DNA from: an uncultured Gemmatimonadota bacterium
Lineage (GTDB): Bacteria; Gemmatimonadota; Gemmatimonadetes; Gemmatimonadales; Gemmatimonadaceae
Direction: 5' to 3'
Length of the DNA stretch: 6,733 bases
Assembly: GCA_946887155.1 (NCBI GenBank)
Contig: CAMPKM010000167.1
Span: forward strand, 1 to 6,733
Shown here: one piece after another, positions 5,400 to 6,733 of the stretch
Layout: every line of letters begins with the position of its first letter
Numbering within the stretch: the stretch's first letter is position 1
Position numbers and translations under genes: made by a program
Notes under the pieces: generated by a model
Databases searched by the model: none
Told to the model about the DNA's origin: nothing
Seen by the model: the letters and a program-made list of their open reading frames with translations, nothing else

Positions 5400-6556
5400 G
5401 CACTTCTCGCCAGGCGCAGTTCTTTCGATTTCTGGAGGTCTTCGAGAAACATCGCCTCCGCCGCGGTACCTAACGCCGCATCCTCGATCACCGCGTCCAG
5501 TTCGTAGTTGATCGAGACGCTGAGCGGGTTGAAGTCCGTCGAACCCACGCGAACCCAGCGGCCATCGACCACGCTCGTCTTGGCGTGCATCATCTCGCCG
5601 CGCCATTCCCAGATGCGCACGCCGTTGCGGAGCAGCCGGTGGTACGAACGCGTCATCAGGCCGCGCAACCAGAAGTGATCGTACCGGCTGGGGACGAGCA
5701 CCCGAACGTCGACGCCGTCGCGGGCCGCACCGGACAGCGCTTCGATCTCGGAACCCGACGGCATGAAGTAGGCGCTGGCGATCCAGATCGATTTCTCCGC
5801 CGCGACCGCCTGGATCTGCATGGCCCGCGACACGCGCGACTTGCCGGGCTCTCCCTCGATGATGCCGACCAGGCTCTCGGGGTGAAATCGCGTATTGAGG
5901 AACGACCGCGACGGGGCGCGTTGCACGCGCTGGCGCGGTCCTTTGCGTCCGCGCGCTCGCGCCCACATCCGCTCGAAGGCCTGCAACAGGTCCTGGACCG
6001 CGTCGCCGTCGATACGAATCGAGGTGTCTCTCCACGGCGACTTCCGGCGACGGATCATGCCGTAATTCCATTCCAGTCCGATGCCAATGCCGCCGGTGAC
6101 GCCGGATTTGCCGTCGACGACGAGGACTTTCCGGTGGTCGCGCGGCAATAATCCCAGCCAGGCGCGGAACCCCGGTGGGTTGAACAGCCTCACGTCGAGG
6201 TTCTCGCGAATGAGCTTCCGGAAGAATGAGGCCGGCGTCGGCAGGCGTCCCACCCAATCCATCAGCACGCGAACCCGGACGCCTCGCTCGGCCGCATCGA
6301 CGAACGCCTTGGCGAATCGCATCCCGATTTCGTCGCGCCGGTAGATGTAGCCTTCGAACTCCACGCTTTCCTGCGCCGCGTCGATCATCGCCAGCATTGC
6401 CTCGAACGTGCCGGGTCCGTCGCGCAACAGCGTCACACGGTTCCCGGACGACACATCAGCCGAGGCGATGCGCCAGAGCGCGCGCGAAAACGACGGCCGG
6501 GGGCCGTCGAGCGGGATGCGCAGCAGGTCGGCAGGCTGAAGTGGTTGAATGCTCAC
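5378..6556 (-). CDS. Phospholipase D family protein, cardiolipin synthase B-like
   Basis: The 392-residue protein has two phospholipase D catalytic motifs of the HxKxxxxD form, both complete: H141-K143-D148 (followed by GKSGVTGG) and H324-K326-D331 (followed by GRWVRVGSTDFN). Together they form one active site that works through a phosphohistidine intermediate. SAYFMP (261-266) and the tail INYELDAVIED (349-359) are typical of bacterial cardiolipin synthases of the ClsB kind, which join phosphatidylglycerol with a second phospholipid or alcohol at the inner membrane. There are no N-terminal transmembrane segments, unlike ClsA, and the length is near that of ClsB. The start is a GTG with an in-frame stop only one codon upstream (6560-6562), so it cannot extend further. 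No good Shine-Dalgarno precedes it. The conserved fold begins at about residue 38, so a later non-ATG start cannot be excluded. The last seven or so residues (IRAGTA) and the stop are encoded by the inverted-repeat element. Exact substrate is uncertain. Confidence 0.9.
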   Translation of the reverse strand: MSIQPLQPADLLRIPLDGPRPSFSRALWRIASADVSSGNRVTLLRDGPGTFEAMLAMIDAAQESVEFEGYIYRRDEIGMRFAKAFVDAAERGVRVRVLMDWVGRLPTPASFFRKLIRENLDVRLFNPPGFRAWLGLLPRDHRKVLVVDGKSGVTGGIGIGLEWNYGMIRRRKSPWRDTSIRIDGDAVQDLLQAFERMWARARGRKGPRQRVQRAPSRSFLNTRFHPESLVGIIEGEPGKSRVSRAMQIQAVAAEKSIWIASAYFMPSGSEIEALSGAARDGVDVRVLVPSRYDHFWLRGLMTRSYHRLLRNGVRIWEWRGEMMHAKTSVVDGRWVRVGSTDFNPLSVSINYELDAVIEDAALGTAAEAMFLEDLQKSKELRLARSAIRAGTA

Positions 6557-6598
6557 TGCTCAAACGTTACTGGTTCGCACGGGTCCGGCAGAAGTCCG

Positions 6599-6633
6599 TT
6601 TGCGCTTTGCGCTTTGCGCTTTGCGGTCTGCGC
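6599..6633. repeat. Heptanucleotide tandem repeat, TTTGCGC type, 5 copies
   Basis: Five 7-nt units are visible: three exact TTTGCGC (6599-6619), then TTTGCGG (6620-6626) and TCTGCGC (6627-6633). The array sits in the 92-bp divergent gap between the phospholipase D gene (start 6556) and fabI (start 6649), ending 15 nt before the fabI ATG. It occupies the space where the promoters of both genes should lie. Confidence 0.85.
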
Positions 6634-6648
6634 TAATTACTTCCCCCC

Positions 6649-6733
6649 ATGCTTTCAATCGACCTCAGCGGGCGGCGCGCATTGGTGGCCGGTGTCGCCG
6701 ATGACAATGGTTTCGGGTTTGCCATCTCAAAGG
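6649..6733 (+). CDS. fabI: Enoyl-[acyl-carrier-protein] reductase, partial (N-terminus only)
   Basis: Only the first 28 codons are in the window; the gene runs off the right edge. The visible start, MLSIDLSGRRALVAGV followed by ADDNGFGFAISK, is the first strand and nucleotide-binding loop of the FabI branch of short-chain dehydrogenases. The ADDNG-(Y/F)-G sequence after VAGV is like plant-type and chlamydial enoyl-ACP reductases, rather than the ASKLSIAYG of E. coli FabI. The enzyme performs the last, NAD(P)H-dependent reduction of fatty acid elongation in the cytoplasm. The active-site Tyr and Lys lie outside the window. The leader is unusual: a run of six C precedes the ATG, with no Shine-Dalgarno. 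A GCTAAT sequence at 6632-6637 is close enough to the ATG that a very short or leaderless transcript is possible, but this is speculative. Confidence 0.85.
   Translation, partial: MLSIDLSGRRALVAGVADDNGFGFAISK

Larger units (their letters stand above)
5145..5401. repeat. Large imperfect inverted-repeat element between convergent genes
   Basis: Two arms, about 5145-5253 and 5289-5401, are related as inverted copies around a 35-nt centre. The innermost 19 bp (5235-5253 against 5289-5307) are perfectly complementary. Farther out the arms still align with small gaps: 5170-5207 matches the complement of the right arm at about 27 of 38 positions. Each arm ends in its own tandem duplication (5144-5186 and 5349-5399). 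No open frame here looks like a protein. The 3' end of the phospholipase D gene lies inside the right arm. Candidate identities are a MITE- or REPIN-like non-autonomous element, or a structured RNA or bidirectional transcription-end region. No poly-T tract follows either arm, so a simple intrinsic terminator is unlikely. Confidence 0.7.

Noticed and set aside
5202..5507. Open frame of 101 codons (+) over the inverted-repeat element
   Set aside because: It crosses the inverted repeat and the PLD 3' end, is rich in S, R and A, and has no domain or ribosome site. The repeat structure explains the sequence better.
5370..6257. Open frame of 295 codons on the minus strand overlapping the PLD gene
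   Set aside because: It runs in another frame of the PLD gene. Both HKD motifs are in the 5378-6556 frame, and this frame has only arginine-rich, unrecognisable sequence.

Overview
The window is a GC-rich bacterial chromosomal segment. The gene content (a secreted sortilin-like BNR/Asp-box protein, a plant-type FabI, a ClsB-like phospholipase D) and the short intergenic repeats suggest Acidobacteriota, possibly the Vicinamibacteria group. Gemmatimonadota is the main alternative, since large secreted Asp-box proteins of this kind are also common there. No rRNA or other phylogenetic marker is present, so this assignment is inference.

Layout. Five protein genes sit on strictly alternating strands: (1) 149-589 (+), a two-CBS-domain sensor protein similar to Hrp1; (2) 595-1575 (-), a Gfo/Idh/MocA oxidoreductase, tail to tail with gene 1 and only 5 nt between stop codons; (3) 1855-5142 (+), a 1095-residue secreted beta-propeller protein with eleven Asp boxes and a C-terminal Ig-like plus helical region; (4) 5378-6556 (-), a phospholipase D/cardiolipin synthase-type enzyme with two intact HKD motifs; (5) 6649 to the window end (+), the first 28 residues of an enoyl-ACP reductase (fabI). 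Because neighbours alternate in strand, none of these genes can share an operon inside the window. I see no pathway joining them, although PLD/cardiolipin synthase and FabI both belong to membrane lipid metabolism. They look like housekeeping and accessory genes.

The unexplained signal lies between the genes. Three short tandem arrays, each with a different 7-nt unit, lie upstream of genes: ATTCCCG-type at 27-54, CCGAATG-type at 1583-1603 and TTTGCGC-type at 6599-6633. The two convergent junctions instead carry inverted repeats: a short imperfect palindrome at 588-606, and a roughly 257-bp element at 5145-5401. The larger element has arms of about 110 bp. Their inner 19 bp match perfectly, and their outer parts each hold a degenerate tandem duplication. 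In both convergent junctions the minus-strand gene ends inside the repeat, so its last residues are encoded by repeat DNA. I see no CRISPR array, tRNA, rRNA, transposase or phage gene, and no multi-gene defence or biosynthetic system.
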